The notes under the pieces: model-generated | What the model saw: the letters and a program-made list of their open reading frames with translations, nothing else | Databases searched by the model: none | Told to the model about the DNA's origin: nothing | Source of the DNA: an uncultured Eubacteriaceae bacterium | GTDB taxonomy: Bacteria; Bacillota; Clostridia; Lachnospirales; CAG-274 | Assembly (NCBI GenBank): GCA_947167715.1 | Contig: CAMVJD010000008.1 | Location: 23,729 to 87,728, forward strand | Length of the DNA stretch: 64,000 nucleotides | Direction of reading: 5' to 3' | Shown here: piece after piece, positions 32,080 through 41,689 of the stretch | Layout: each line of letters begins with the position of its first letter | How positions within the stretch are numbered: the stretch's first letter is position 1 | Position numbers and translations under genes: made by a program

Positions 32080-32661
32080 ATGATTATTGTGGATAAAGTT
32101 AAAATGCGTGAAAAATACAAGCTGATGCGTGATTCTATGCACCGCAGCGAAATAATGGACAAAAGCCTTGCCATTGTAAACAGGCTTTTGGGCACGGATG
32201 CATACCGGCATGCCGAATGGCTGTTTCCGTATGTAAGCTACGGCTCGGAGGTAGATACGCTTTCGCTTATCGAAACCGCGCTTAAGCAGGGCAAAAAGGT
32301 CGCTGTGCCTATACTTACCGATCCGCGCCGCAACAGAATGGTATTTTGCCAAATCGACAGCGTAAAAGACCTTGTTTCGGGACACTACGGTATTTTGGAG
32401 CCCGAATATAAGGAGGACAGAGTGGTAGAGCCCACCGACAAAACACTTATGATAGTGCCCGGCGTTGCCTTTGATGTAAACGGCTATCGCCTTGGTCAGG
32501 GCGGCGGCTACTACGACAGATATCTTGCCGAGCATAAGGGTCTTGCAAACTACGGCCTTGCTTATGAGGAGCAGATAGTTGACAGAATTATGATAAACGG
32601 CTATGATATCCGTATGAACGGTCTTGTTACCGATTCAAAAGTATACAAATGGGAGCATTAA
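32080..32661 (+). CDS. 5-formyltetrahydrofolate cyclo-ligase
   Basis: VPGVAFDVNGYRLGQGGGYYDRYL. Confidence 0.92.
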   Translation: MIIVDKVKMREKYKLMRDSMHRSEIMDKSLAIVNRLLGTDAYRHAEWLFPYVSYGSEVDTLSLIETALKQGKKVAVPILTDPRRNRMVFCQIDSVKDLVSGHYGILEPEYKEDRVVEPTDKTLMIVPGVAFDVNGYRLGQGGGYYDRYLAEHKGLANYGLAYEEQIVDRIMINGYDIRMNGLVTDSKVYKWEH

Positions 32662-32665
32662 GTAA

Positions 32666-33904
32666 ATGAAAACTTTAAAAGAGATAGGCGAGGCGGCCGT
32701 AAAAGCCAAAAGAGAACTTGCGGTCCTGGGCACGGCGGATAAGAACAAAATTTTATGCGACTGTGCAGAGGCTCTTCGCAAAAACACGGATAATATTATT
32801 GCGGCCAATAGGATAGACCTTGCAAATGCCGAGAAAAACGGTATGAAAGCGTCACTTGTAGACCGCCTTACCCTTACCGAAAAACGTATCGAGGATATGG
32901 CGGTGGGTCTCGAGCAGATAGCAAAGCTTCCCGACCCTATAGGCGAATACCTTAATTCAAAAACCCTGCCAAACGGCCTTATAATCACGCAAAAGCGTGT
33001 GCCTATGGGCGTTATCGGCATAATTTACGAGGCACGCCCCAATGTTACAAGTGATGCCTTCGGCCTTTGCTTAAAGGCGGGCAGTGCAGTTATCCTGCGC
33101 GGCGGCAGCGATGCCATAAACTCAAACAAGGCTGTTATAGCTGCTTTTCACGATGCAATAGACATTAATAAGGATATCGTTCAGCTTGTCGAGGACACCT
33201 CAAGGGAGTCCGCAAATGAAATGATGCGTATGAACGGCTTTATTGACGTGCTTATCCCGCGCGGCGGTGCAGGCCTTATCCAGGCCGTTGTTAAAAATTC
33301 CACCGTACCCGTTATTGAAACGGGCGTGGGCAACTGTCATGTTTTTGTGGACGAAAGCGCCGATATCGAAAAGGCGGTAAATATAATAGTAAATGCCAAG
33401 GCACAGCGCCCCGGCGTATGCAATGCGGCAGAAACTATGCTTGTGCATAAAAATATAGCGGCGGCATTTTTGCCTGCGGCAGCTGCTGCATTAAGGGATA
33501 AAAATGTTGAGATTCGCGGTGATAAGGCAGTTAAGGCTGTAGTTCCCGATGTTGTTGATGCTGTTGAGGAGGATTGGGCGACCGAGTACGGCGACTATAT
33601 CCTTGCGGTAAAGGTAGTAGACAGCGTTGACGAGGCTATCGACCATATCGCAAAATACTCCACGGGTCACAGCGAAAGCATAGTGACGGAAAGCTACTTA
33701 AACAGCAAAAAATTCACCGAAAGGGTGGATTCCGCAGCAGTCTATGTAAATGCATCCACACGATTTACCGACGGCAACGAGTTTGGCTTTGGTGCAGAGA
33801 TAGGCATAAGCACACAAAAGCTCCACGCAAGGGGACCTATGGGTCTTAAGGAGCTTACGACAACAAAATATATTATTCTTGGTGAGGGCCAGGTAAGAGG
33901 ATAA
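32666..33904 (+). CDS. proA: Glutamate-5-semialdehyde dehydrogenase
   Basis: GVIGIIYEARPNVTSDAFGLCLKAGSAVILRGGSDAI. Confidence 0.96.
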   Translation: MKTLKEIGEAAVKAKRELAVLGTADKNKILCDCAEALRKNTDNIIAANRIDLANAEKNGMKASLVDRLTLTEKRIEDMAVGLEQIAKLPDPIGEYLNSKTLPNGLIITQKRVPMGVIGIIYEARPNVTSDAFGLCLKAGSAVILRGGSDAINSNKAVIAAFHDAIDINKDIVQLVEDTSRESANEMMRMNGFIDVLIPRGGAGLIQAVVKNSTVPVIETGVGNCHVFVDESADIEKAVNIIVNAKAQRPGVCNAAETMLVHKNIAAAFLPAAAAALRDKNVEIRGDKAVKAVVPDVVDAVEEDWATEYGDYILAVKVVDSVDEAIDHIAKYSTGHSESIVTESYLNSKKFTERVDSAAVYVNASTRFTDGNEFGFGAEIGISTQKLHARGPMGLKELTTTKYIILGEGQVRG

Positions 33905-33916
33905 AGCTGTGAATAA

Positions 33917-33962
33917 AACGCCGATTTTCTATGCATTATATAGAAGACCGGCGTTTTTTTTT
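33917..33962 (+). terminator. Intrinsic terminator after proA
   Basis: AACGCCG...CGGCGTT plus T-tail. Confidence 0.7.
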
Positions 33963-34080
33963 ATTCTATATTTTTATTCAAATATTCAAAGAATAATAAT
34001 TGCATTAAGACAAATTATATTCATTAAGCACCGATTTTATGCCGTTTTATAATTTTCTTATAAATTTTGTTAAAAAAGTG

Positions 34081-34109
34081 TTGTAAAATATTTGTTTTTT
34101 TGGTATAAT
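34081..34109 (+). promoter_or_regulatory. Promoter of ppdK
   Basis: TTGTAA-N17-TATAAT. Confidence 0.65.
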
Positions 34110-34139
34110 ATCCATAACATTTAATTGGGAGGTTTAAAG

Positions 34140-36770
34140 ATGAGTAAAAAATATCTTTACTTATTCTCTGAAGGCAACGGCCGGATGAGAGAATTACTTG
34201 GCGGCAAGGGCGCTAACCTTGCGGAAATGACTAACTTGGGTATGCCTGTACCCCAGGGCTTTACAATTTCGACAGAGGCTTGTACTCAGTACTATGAGGA
34301 CGGCGAGACCATCAACGATGAGATTCAGGCACAAATTATGGAATATATCGCAAAGATGGAGGAGATAACCGGCAAAAAGTTTGGTGATCTTAACAATCCT
34401 TTGCTTGTTTCCGTTCGTTCGGGCGCAAGAGCATCCATGCCCGGTATGATGGATACCATCCTTAACCTTGGTCTTAATGACGAGGTTGTTGAGGCTTTTG
34501 CAAAAAAGACCAACAATCCCCGTTTTGCTTACGATTCCTACAGAAGATTTATCCAGATGTACTCCGACGTTGTTATGGAGGTCGGCAAAAAATATTTTGA
34601 GCAGCTTATCGACGAAATGAAGGCAAAGAAAGGCGTTAAGCTTGATACAGAGCTTACTGCCGAGGACCTTAAGGAGCTTGCAAATCAGTTTAAGGCGGAA
34701 TACAAATCAAAAATCGGCGTTGATTTCCCCTCTGACCCCAAGGATCAGCTTATGGGCGCTATAAAGGCTGTTTTCCGTTCGTGGAACAACCCCCGTGCTA
34801 TCTACTACAGAAGAATGAACGATATCCCCGGTTCCTGGGGCACAGCCGTAAACGTACAGTCTATGGTATTCGGTAATATGGGCGATACCTCGGGTACGGG
34901 CGTTGCCTTTACAAGAAACCCCGCTACAGGCGAAAAGAAGCTTTACGGCGAGTTCCTTATGAACGCACAGGGTGAGGACGTTGTTGCGGGCGTAAGAACA
35001 CCCCAGACTATCGACCAGCTTAAGGAAGTTATGCCCGAGGCTTACGAGCAGTTTGTGGATATCTGCGCAAAGCTTGAAAGCCATTATCACGATATGCAGG
35101 ATATGGAGTTTACTATCGAGGACAAGAAGCTTTATATGCTCCAGACAAGAAACGGCAAGAGAACTGCCGCTGCTGCATTAAAAATTGCTTGTGACCTTGT
35201 TGACGAGGGTATGATAGATGAAAAGCAGGCTGTTTTGATGATAGACCCCAAGCAGCTTGACGCACTTTTACATCCCCAGTTTGACGCTGCCGCTTTAAAG
35301 GCTGCAACACCCGTGGCTACCGCTCTTGCGGCTTCTCCCGGTGCTGCCTGCGGTAAGGTGGTATTTACTGCCGAGGATGCTGTTAAAAAGGCTAAATTAG
35401 GCGAAAAGGTAGTTCTTGTCCGCCTTGAAACTTCTCCCGAGGATATCGAGGGTATGAACTATGCACAGGGTATTCTTACCGTTCGCGGCGGTATGACATC
35501 CCACGCAGCAGTTGTTGCACGCGGTATGGGTACTTGCTGTGTATCGGGCTGCGGCGAGATAAAAATGGACGAAGAAAACAAGAAATTCGAGCTTGGCGGC
35601 AGAGTTTACACCGAGGACGACTGGATCTCTCTTGACGGTTCTACGGGTAACATCTACGGCGAGGCATTAAAGACAGTTGATGCTACTATCGGCGGCGAGT
35701 TTGGCCGTATTATGGCTTGGGCTGACAAGTACCGCGCACTTAAGGTAAGAACAAACGCAGATACACCGCGTGATGCAAAGCAGGCGCGTGAATTTGGCGC
35801 AGAGGGTATCGGTCTTTGCCGTACAGAGCATATGTTCTTCGATCCCGACAGAATTTCCGCTATCCGTGAAATGATCTGCTCCGATACAGTTGAGCAGCGC
35901 GAGGCTGCCCTTGCAAAGCTTGAACCTATGCAGCAGGGCGACTTTGAAAAGCTTTACGAGGCTATGGCAGGCTACGGTGTTACTATCCGTTTCCTTGACC
36001 CGCCCTTACACGAATTTGTACCTACGGATGATGCCGATATCGAGCTTCTTGCAAAGGCACAGAATAAGTCTGTTGCGGAGATCAAGGCTATTATCGCATC
36101 CCTGCACGAGTTTAACCCCATGATGGGACACAGAGGCTGCCGTCTTGCAGTTACCTATCCCGAAATTGCGGCTATGCAGACCCGTGCCGTTATCAAGGCA
36201 GCTATCAATGTAAACAAGGCTCACCCCGATTACAATATAGTTCCCGAGATAATGATACCGCTTGTAGGCGAGGTAAAAGAGCTTGCTTATGTAAAGAGCG
36301 TTGTTGTTAAGACAGCCGATGAGGAAATTGCAAAGGCCGGTGTTGAACTTAAGTATCAGGTAGGTACTATGATAGAGATACCGCGTGCGGCACTTACAGC
36401 CGATGAGATAGCTAAGGAAGCAGAGTTCTTCAGCTTTGGTACAAACGACCTTACACAGATGACCTTCGGCTTCTCGCGTGATGATGCCGGCAAGTTCCTT
36501 GATGCTTACTATGCAAAGAGCATTTACGAGGCTGATCCCTTTGCAAGACTTGACCAGGTTGGTGTTGGCAAGCTTGTTAAAATGGCTGTGGAATTAGGCA
36601 AGAAAACACGCCCCGATATCAAGCTTGGTATCTGCGGCGAGCACGGCGGCGATCCCTCGTCCGTTGAGTTCTGCCATAACGCAGGCCTTACCTATGTTTC
36701 CTGCTCACCGTTCCGTGTACCTATCGCACGTCTTGCGGCTGCACAGGCTAACATTAAAAACCCCAGATAA
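34140..36770 (+). CDS. ppdK: Pyruvate, phosphate dikinase
   Basis: LTVRGGMTSHAAVVARGMGTCCVSG phosphohistidine motif; full length; ATG at 34140. Confidence 0.97.
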   Translation: MSKKYLYLFSEGNGRMRELLGGKGANLAEMTNLGMPVPQGFTISTEACTQYYEDGETINDEIQAQIMEYIAKMEEITGKKFGDLNNPLLVSVRSGARASMPGMMDTILNLGLNDEVVEAFAKKTNNPRFAYDSYRRFIQMYSDVVMEVGKKYFEQLIDEMKAKKGVKLDTELTAEDLKELANQFKAEYKSKIGVDFPSDPKDQLMGAIKAVFRSWNNPRAIYYRRMNDIPGSWGTAVNVQSMVFGNMGDTSGTGVAFTRNPATGEKKLYGEFLMNAQGEDVVAGVRTPQTIDQLKEVMPEAYEQFVDICAKLESHYHDMQDMEFTIEDKKLYMLQTRNGKRTAAAALKIACDLVDEGMIDEKQAVLMIDPKQLDALLHPQFDAAALKAATPVATALAASPGAACGKVVFTAEDAVKKAKLGEKVVLVRLETSPEDIEGMNYAQGILTVRGGMTSHAAVVARGMGTCCVSGCGEIKMDEENKKFELGGRVYTEDDWISLDGSTGNIYGEALKTVDATIGGEFGRIMAWADKYRALKVRTNADTPRDAKQAREFGAEGIGLCRTEHMFFDPDRISAIREMICSDTVEQREAALAKLEPMQQGDFEKLYEAMAGYGVTIRFLDPPLHEFVPTDDADIELLAKAQNKSVAEIKAIIASLHEFNPMMGHRGCRLAVTYPEIAAMQTRAVIKAAINVNKAHPDYNIVPEIMIPLVGEVKELAYVKSVVVKTADEEIAKAGVELKYQVGTMIEIPRAALTADEIAKEAEFFSFGTNDLTQMTFGFSRDDAGKFLDAYYAKSIYEADPFARLDQVGVGKLVKMAVELGKKTRPDIKLGICGEHGGDPSSVEFCHNAGLTYVSCSPFRVPIARLAAAQANIKNPR

Positions 36771-36780
36771 AAAAATCTTT

Positions 36781-36810
36781 GGCGCAGGCTTAACGGTCTG
36801 CGCCTTTTTT
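36781..36810 (+). terminator. Terminator after ppdK
   Basis: GGCGCAG-N10-CTGCGCC-TTTTTT. Confidence 0.8.
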
Positions 36811-36824
36811 AGTACAAAAAACAT

Positions 36825-36853
36825 TTGGCTTTTGTGCTGTTATGTGGTATAAT
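36825..36853 (+). promoter_or_regulatory. Promoter upstream of the hairpin-rich element and the TIR-LRR gene
   Basis: TTGGCT-N17-TATAAT. Confidence 0.55.
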
Positions 36854-36870
36854 TACGTTATAAAATATGT

Positions 36871-37263
36871 AGATTTCAATTTGACGGGGAGTTTCTTGGG
36901 GGCTCCGCGCCCCCAAACCCTGCGGTTACTTTGGAGCCAAAGTAACCAAAGCTAATCTGCGAATTTATGCTATTTTATACCAAAGTTTTCACCGCAGCTT
37001 TACACGCCGCAAATAGGTATTTGCGGCAACAAAAGTTACAAATGCGGAAATAAAGTTGAATTTTAAATAATGTACTTCGCGGAAATGCTTTGCCTACATG
37101 TGAGGGATCCTTTAGTATCCCTCATCTCGCAGAGATTTGAATTGCTTTAGCAATTCAAACAAGGAGCCAAAGTAGGCGTGGGTGTGGGGTTCGGTCATTA
37201 CCCCGCGCAGGGGCGCGCGGCCCCACAAAACGTAAGAATTAACTACTCGTCAAATAGAAATTT
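36871..37263. repeat. MITE-like hairpin-rich noncoding element with imperfect ~21-bp terminal inverted repeats
   Basis: Left AGATTTCAATTTGACGGGGAG vs revcomp right AAATTTCTATTTGACGAGTAG (17/21); internal perfect stems at 36896-36916, 36924-36947, 37006-37027, 37101-37124 and 37136-37159; no credible ORF. Confidence 0.6.
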
Positions 37264-37281
37264 GATTTAAGGAGATATTAA

Positions 37282-39705
37282 ATGTCGGTTTTAAAGTGTA
37301 AAATGTGCGGCGGAGAGCTGAACATTACAGATATAAACAGCGTAGTTAAATGCGAGTTTTGCGGTACATTCCAGACCGTCCCCACAATAGACGAGGAGCG
37401 TAAGGCCGGGCTTTTCAACCGCGCTGTGCAGTTACGGCTTGCCAACGAGTTTGACCGTGCCGCCGCCGTATACGACAGCATCATAGGTGAATTTCCAAAC
37501 GAGGCCGAGGCATATTGGGGTCTGGTTTTATGCAAATACGGTATAGAATACGTTGACGACCCGCCTACGGGTCTTAAATTGCCTACCTGCCACAGGACTT
37601 ATGTCGATAGAATATTCTCGGATGAAAATTATATTAAGGCAATGGAAAATGCCGACTCGGTGGCGCGTGAGCTGTACGAAAAAGAGGCCTATATAATAGA
37701 CGAGATACAGAAAATGATACTGGATATAGCGTCAAACGAGGAGCCCTTTGATATTTTTATAAGCTGTAAGGACAGCGACGAAAACGGAGCGCGCACAAAA
37801 GACAGCGTGCTTGCACAGGAGATATATTATGCGCTTACAAACGAGGGCTACAGGGTATTTTTCTCGCGCATTACGCTGGAGGACAAGCCCGGCACACAGT
37901 ATGAACCGTATATTTTTGCTGCTTTGAATTCGGCAAAAATAATGATAGTTGTCGGCACCAAGCCGGAGTTTTTTAACGCTGTTTGGGTTAAAAACGAGTG
38001 GCAGAGATTTCTGGAGCTTATGAAAACGGATAAAAGCCGTACAATTATCCCTGCCTACCGTGATATGGATGCCTACGACCTTCCCGACAGGCTTGCGGTG
38101 TACCAGGCGCAGGATATGTCAAAGCTTGCCTTTATGCAGGACCTTGTGCGCGGAATAAATAAGCTGCAAAACAGGACCGCCGCAGCCGATGTTGCCGCTC
38201 CCGCGGATAATTCCGTGAACAGCGGTACACTTCATCCCGAGATATTAAAGCTGCTTAAAAGAATAAATATCTGCATAGAAAATAACGAGATAGGCAGTAT
38301 AGAGAGCTACTGCAATAAAATACTGGATATCGACCCCGATTTTGCCGAGGCGCTTTGCCTGAAAAAAATGACAGGTTACGACAAAAGCGTTTATAAGGTG
38401 CGGGATTGGGACAACTGTGCAATAGACGGGGATCATATAACAACTGCCGACAAAACAAGGATAATAGGCTTTGTACGCATTGAAAGCAATATAAAAATAA
38501 CGGATGATACAAAATACCTTGACTGCCTGCCGTTTTATTCGGTACCCGAGCTTGAAAGTGCCGAGTTTGCCGATAATATACAGGCAGACCCCGATATTTT
38601 TATGTTTTTTGACTGTACACAGCTTAAAAGCGTAAAGCTGCCTTTAAATCTGACACGCATAAATGATAATGCTTTTAACGGCTGCACAGCCCTTAAGCAT
38701 ATAGATATACCGCAAAATGTTGAATATATTGGCGAATACGCTTTTTATAACTGCACCGCGCTTGAAAGCATCAGCCTGCCTGATAAATTAAACGATATCG
38801 GCTATTATGTGTTCGGCGGGTGCAGGTCGCTCGGAGAGATAAAATTCCCGCCCGAGGTAACGAGCATAGACGCCTATGCGTTTTACGGCTGCGGCTCGCT
38901 TAAAAATATCACTCTTCCGTCGAAGTTAAACGATATAGGCGAGCATGCCTTTGACGAGTGTTCCCGTCTGGAGGAAATAACCGTGCCCGACGGTGTTACG
39001 GAAATAAAGGATTACAGCTTTCAGGATTGTTTTGCGCTTAAAAGCGTATCATTGCCGGAAAAATTGGACAAAATAGGTATGTGGGCTTTCAGAAATTGCC
39101 GCTCGCTTACCGCGATACATTTGCCAAACGGCGTAAAAAGGATAGAAGAGGGCACCTTTAACGGCTGTACCTCGCTTGTCAGCGCGGATATCCCCAAATG
39201 CACCACAAGCATAGGCCTGCACGCATTTAACGGCTGCGGTATGCTTGAAAGGGTGGCTTTGCCTGCTTGTATTGAGGAAATGGGCCGCACGGCCTTTGAC
39301 AACTGTCCCGTGCTTAAAATAACCATACCCGACAGCACGCTCGACAGGCTGATAGAAAAGGACAAAACAAGCATAGGTATGTGGTTTGACCGCGTTATTG
39401 ATCCGTCAACAGGCGAATATTTGCCTATCCGCGGCGAAAGAGGCTTGCTTCTTACGTCAAACGAAAGAAAATTCAGGGAAAGAGATACCAAGCGTGCCGA
39501 GATGATTCTTGCCGAAAAAAACAAAAGAATAGAAGAATACAAAAAACAGCTGGAGGCCTTAAAGACAGAACGCGACAACGCCGTAAAGGAGATATCAAGG
39601 CTCGGTATATTCGGCCTTGGAAGAAAAATAATGCTTAACAGGCGTATAGATGAGCTTATTAATGAAATAAACGAGGTCAAATTTTTGCTTGACAAACTAA
39701 AATAA
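37282..39705 (+). CDS. Zinc-ribbon / TIR domain / BspA-type LRR / coiled-coil protein
   Basis: CKMC...CEFC; FDIFISCKDSDENG...GYRVFFSRITLEDKPGTQYEPYIFAALNSAKIMIVVGTKPEFFNAVWVKNEWQRFLE; LRR_5 repeats from about residue 430; charged C-terminal coiled coil. Confidence 0.88.
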   Translation: MSVLKCKMCGGELNITDINSVVKCEFCGTFQTVPTIDEERKAGLFNRAVQLRLANEFDRAAAVYDSIIGEFPNEAEAYWGLVLCKYGIEYVDDPPTGLKLPTCHRTYVDRIFSDENYIKAMENADSVARELYEKEAYIIDEIQKMILDIASNEEPFDIFISCKDSDENGARTKDSVLAQEIYYALTNEGYRVFFSRITLEDKPGTQYEPYIFAALNSAKIMIVVGTKPEFFNAVWVKNEWQRFLELMKTDKSRTIIPAYRDMDAYDLPDRLAVYQAQDMSKLAFMQDLVRGINKLQNRTAAADVAAPADNSVNSGTLHPEILKLLKRINICIENNEIGSIESYCNKILDIDPDFAEALCLKKMTGYDKSVYKVRDWDNCAIDGDHITTADKTRIIGFVRIESNIKITDDTKYLDCLPFYSVPELESAEFADNIQADPDIFMFFDCTQLKSVKLPLNLTRINDNAFNGCTALKHIDIPQNVEYIGEYAFYNCTALESISLPDKLNDIGYYVFGGCRSLGEIKFPPEVTSIDAYAFYGCGSLKNITLPSKLNDIGEHAFDECSRLEEITVPDGVTEIKDYSFQDCFALKSVSLPEKLDKIGMWAFRNCRSLTAIHLPNGVKRIEEGTFNGCTSLVSADIPKCTTSIGLHAFNGCGMLERVALPACIEEMGRTAFDNCPVLKITIPDSTLDRLIEKDKTSIGMWFDRVIDPSTGEYLPIRGERGLLLTSNERKFRERDTKRAEMILAEKNKRIEEYKKQLEALKTERDNAVKEISRLGIFGLGRKIMLNRRIDELINEINEVKFLLDKLK

Positions 39706-39726
39706 TAATTTTTAATTAAAATTTTA

Positions 39727-39755
39727 TTGGCTTTTGTTGTGATTTGTGATATAAT
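39727..39755 (+). promoter_or_regulatory. Promoter of rimO
   Basis: TTGGCT-N17-TATAAT. Confidence 0.6.
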
Positions 39756-39793
39756 AAAAGTTAGTTTATATAAAGCAATATGAGGAAATGTAT

Positions 39794-41134
39794 ATGAGTG
39801 CAAAAATAAGTTTTGTTTCGCTTGGATGCGATAAAAACCTTATCGACAGCGAGATCATGCTTGGCCTGATAGACGAGTGCGGTTATATAATAACCGACGA
39901 TTTTACACAGGCTGATATTATAATAGTAAACAGCTGCGGCTTTATTATGGATGCCAATCAGGAGGCTATAGACAAAATACTTGAGGTCGCGGACAACAAA
40001 AAGGACGGTGCCTGCAAGGGTATCATAGTTACGGGCTGTATGGCGCAGCGCTACAAAAACGAAATATTCGAGTCCCTGCCCGAGGTTGATGCGGTTGTAG
40101 GCACGGGTGATTTTGAAAAAATAGGCGATGTGATAAAGGCTATTCTGGACGGACAAAAGCAAATACAGCTTGTTACCGACCGCGACCATACCATATTGGA
40201 GGAAAACAGCTATAAGCGCATTGTTACAACAACGGGCGGCTTTGGCTATTTAAAAATTGCGGAGGGCTGCGACAATCACTGTACATACTGCACGATACCG
40301 TCGTTAAGGGGCAAATACCGTTCAAGGACGCTGCCGTCACTTGTAAGAGAGGCGGAGATACTTGCCGAAAAGGGTGTAAGGGAGCTTATACTTATCGCGC
40401 AGGATGTTTCGCTTTACGGCAAGGATATTTACGGCGAACAGCAGCTTCACATACTTTTAAAAAGGCTGTCCGGGATAGAGGGCATACATTGGATAAGGCT
40501 TTTGTACTGCTATCCCGAAAATATATATCCCGAGCTTATCACGGAAATGGCATCAAACCCCAAGGTTTTGCATTATCTTGATATGCCGATACAGCACAGC
40601 ACGGATAAAATATTAAAACGAATGGGCAGAAAAAGCGACAGGGCAAGCCTTGTAAGGGTCATTAACGATTTAAGGACGGCTATGCCGGATATATGCTTAA
40701 GGACAACGCTGATAGTCGGCTTCCCCGATGAAACACAGCATGATTTTGACGAGCTTTGCGATTTTATCGGCGAGATAAAATTTGACCGTCTCGGGGTATT
40801 TACCTATTCGCGTGAGGAGGGCACTCCCGCGTATGATTTGCCAAACCAGATAGATGAAGAAATAAAACAGCAAAGAAAAGAATATATACTTGATCTTCAA
40901 AAAAATATTTCGGCTGAAATTTGCGAGGGCTATATCGGCAAGGAGCTTGAGGTCATAGTAGAGGGCAGGCTTCAGGACGAGGATGATGTCTATTGCGCAC
41001 GCAGCTACCGTGATTGCTATGAAATAGACGGGTTTGTATTTTTTAACAGCAAGGAGGATCTTATCGCAGGCGATTTTTACAGGGTAAGGGTCACTTCCGC
41101 AGGCGATTACGACCTTATTGCCGAATTAATTTAA
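39794..41134 (+). CDS. rimO: Ribosomal protein S12 methylthiotransferase
   Basis: FVSLGCDKNLIDSE, radical-SAM EGCDNHCTYCTIPSLRGKYRSR, C-terminal TRAM. Confidence 0.96.
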   Translation: MSAKISFVSLGCDKNLIDSEIMLGLIDECGYIITDDFTQADIIIVNSCGFIMDANQEAIDKILEVADNKKDGACKGIIVTGCMAQRYKNEIFESLPEVDAVVGTGDFEKIGDVIKAILDGQKQIQLVTDRDHTILEENSYKRIVTTTGGFGYLKIAEGCDNHCTYCTIPSLRGKYRSRTLPSLVREAEILAEKGVRELILIAQDVSLYGKDIYGEQQLHILLKRLSGIEGIHWIRLLYCYPENIYPELITEMASNPKVLHYLDMPIQHSTDKILKRMGRKSDRASLVRVINDLRTAMPDICLRTTLIVGFPDETQHDFDELCDFIGEIKFDRLGVFTYSREEGTPAYDLPNQIDEEIKQQRKEYILDLQKNISAEICEGYIGKELEVIVEGRLQDEDDVYCARSYRDCYEIDGFVFFNSKEDLIAGDFYRVRVTSAGDYDLIAELI

Positions 41135-41149
41135 AAAGGACTTGTTAAA

Positions 41150-41689
41150 ATGAATATACCAAATAAATTAACAATGATAAGAGTTATTATGATACCGTTT
41201 TTCCTTGTGTGTCTTTATATGCAGACATTTTATACAAGGATAGCGGCGCTTATACTGTTTTGCGCAGCCAGTCTTACAGATGCATTGGACGGATATATCG
41301 CAAGAAAGTATGATCTGGTAACAAATTTCGGAAAATTTATGGATCCTCTTGCGGATAAGCTTTTGGTATGCAGCGCTATGATAGCACTTTCCGATGTAAG
41401 CTCCGCTGTTATGCTGCCGTCATGGATAGTTATTATAGTTATTGCAAGAGAATTTATGATAACGGGTTTCCGCACCCTTGCCGCGGAACAGAATATTGTT
41501 ATTGCCGCAGGCCTTTGGGGCAAGCTGAAAACGGTTTTTCAGATGATAATGATAATTGTTTTGCTGCTTAATATCGACAACAGCTTTTTCAATGCGGTAA
41601 GCTATATCCTTATCGGCTTGTCGCTGGTGCTTACCGTAATTTCGGCATTGGATTATATTATAAAAAATAAAGACGTACTACATGGGTAA
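41150..41689 (+). CDS. pgsA: CDP-diacylglycerol--glycerol-3-phosphate 3-phosphatidyltransferase
   Basis: DALDGYIARKYDLVTNFGKFMDPLADK CDP-alcohol phosphotransferase motif. Confidence 0.93.
   Translation: MNIPNKLTMIRVIMIPFFLVCLYMQTFYTRIAALILFCAASLTDALDGYIARKYDLVTNFGKFMDPLADKLLVCSAMIALSDVSSAVMLPSWIVIIVIAREFMITGFRTLAAEQNIVIAAGLWGKLKTVFQMIMIIVLLLNIDNSFFNAVSYILIGLSLVLTVISALDYIIKNKDVLHG

Noticed and set aside
11932-37260. TCGTCAAATAG shared by the nifJ promoter region and the right end of the hairpin element
   Set aside because: 11-bp match is within chance expectation for AT-rich sequence in 64 kb; no extended similarity
36871-39755. Interpreting the TIR-LRR locus as a complete Thoeris, CBASS or pAgo system
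   Set aside because: No ThsA/SLOG, cyclase or Argonaute gene nearby; neighbours are housekeeping (ppdK, rimO), so only a single-gene hypothesis is supportable
39021-39803. 260-aa antisense ORF covering the 3' end of the TIR-LRR gene
   Set aside because: Ser/Leu/Ile-rich shadow of the LRR repeats; similar shadows appear over every LRR gene in the window
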